64,000 nt of DNA from Stenotrophomonas nitritireducens (GTDB taxonomy: Bacteria; Pseudomonadota; Gammaproteobacteria; Xanthomonadales; Xanthomonadaceae), in assembly GCF_001431425.1 (NCBI RefSeq), contig NZ_LDJG01000003.1, positions 62,001 through 126,000 of the forward strand, written 5' to 3'. Position numbers and translations under genes: made by a program. The notes beneath the pieces are model-generated. The model saw only the letters and a list, made by a program, of their open reading frames with translations. It was not told the DNA's origin and searched no databases. Shown in pieces: positions 63,871 through 64,000 of the stretch (position 1 is its first letter; each line of letters begins with the position of its first letter).

Positions 63871-64000
63871 GTCGCCTCCAAGTAACGCTTGAGGCTATCC
63901 AGCACGTTACTCATCTCCACCTTGATATGGATCTCTCCAAGAGCGGACTGATGTGCCTCGTTGGCCGAAACGGGGCAGGAAAGACAACCCTGGTGCGGGC
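63867..64000 (+). CDS. AAA ATPase of the retron locus (runs off window)
   Basis: 45 codons are visible. They begin MSRLQVTLEAIQHVTHLHLDMDL and contain Walker A LVGRNGAGKTTL, the start of an SMC/ABC-type ATPase like PtuA or OLD proteins. The start overlaps the reverse transcriptase stop (ATGA). In type I retrons such an ATPase, with an HNH nuclease (PtuB-like) or as an OLD nuclease, is the toxic effector. Which one applies cannot be seen here. Confidence 0.75.
   Translation, partial: MSRLQVTLEAIQHVTHLHLDMDLSKSGLMCLVGRNGAGKTTLVR

Overview
The window reads as chromosomal DNA of a high-GC gammaproteobacterium of the Xanthomonadaceae (Stenotrophomonas, Xanthomonas or Pseudoxanthomonas type). Reasons: a copL-copA-copB copper operon of the kind typical of that family, a cutC gene, a XerC/XerD dif-like site at 51173-51200, and TnXax1/Tn4651-like transposon ends. 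Genus assignment is inference. Almost everything except cutC and dif looks accessory: metal resistance, transposons and antiphage-type defence genes. No rRNA, tRNA or CRISPR array is visible.

Layout. 1-2681: copLAB (minus strand). 2856-7350: a transposon graveyard: XRE regulator, long transposon terminal repeat, tnpT/kfrA fragment cut by a complete IS407-group IS3 element (3545-4738, ACGT target duplication), tniB remnant, tniQ, a hypothetical gene, a second XRE regulator and an IS3 orfA scrap. 7352-16529: first RND efflux cluster (MFS, small periplasmic protein, membrane-anchored protein, HupE, CzcA, CzcB, CzcC, CzcI-like), probably Ni/Co/Zn/Cd. 16794-18287: a stand-alone OLD-type ATPase/TOPRIM gene. 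18685-25651: a tightly overlapping five-gene operon of metallophosphoesterase, helical protein, two divergent TRAFAC-type GTPases and an 871-residue GAP1-like protein. This is a predicted conflict system that I consider the most interesting item. 25693-27703: 5'-truncated tyrosine recombinase, second transposon end and intact kfrA/tnpT with palindromic operators. 27858-30513: Gabija (gajA-gajB).

31192-44552: second metal and envelope cluster (minus strand): membrane protein, orphan response regulator, P1B-4 ATPase, CzcA, CzcB, CzcC, CzcI-like, then dgkA, an EptA/MCR-type phosphoethanolamine transferase, an ArnT-like remnant and another CzcI-like gene. 44861-50368: a Tn3-family unit with CDF exporter, CadR-like regulator, tyrosine integrase and full-length tnpA. 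50418-51200: cutC and the dif-like site. 51313-56871: three tyrosine recombinases in a row plus a small fourth gene. 56909-57532: histidine phosphatase. 57821-62410: a 1529-residue Mrr-like nuclease plus STAND NTPase protein (Avs-like). 62735-64000: candidate retron ncRNA, reverse transcriptase and a truncated ATPase.

How it fits together. All metal-efflux genes except cutC and the divergent cadR are on the minus strand, and all defence-like genes are on the plus strand. They are separated by recombinases, transposon ends and short intergenic repeats. The simplest reading (inference) is a modular island built by repeated insertion near the replication terminus, carrying at least four defence-type loci (GAP1/GTPase, Gabija, Avs-like, retron) and a possible fifth (lone OLD).
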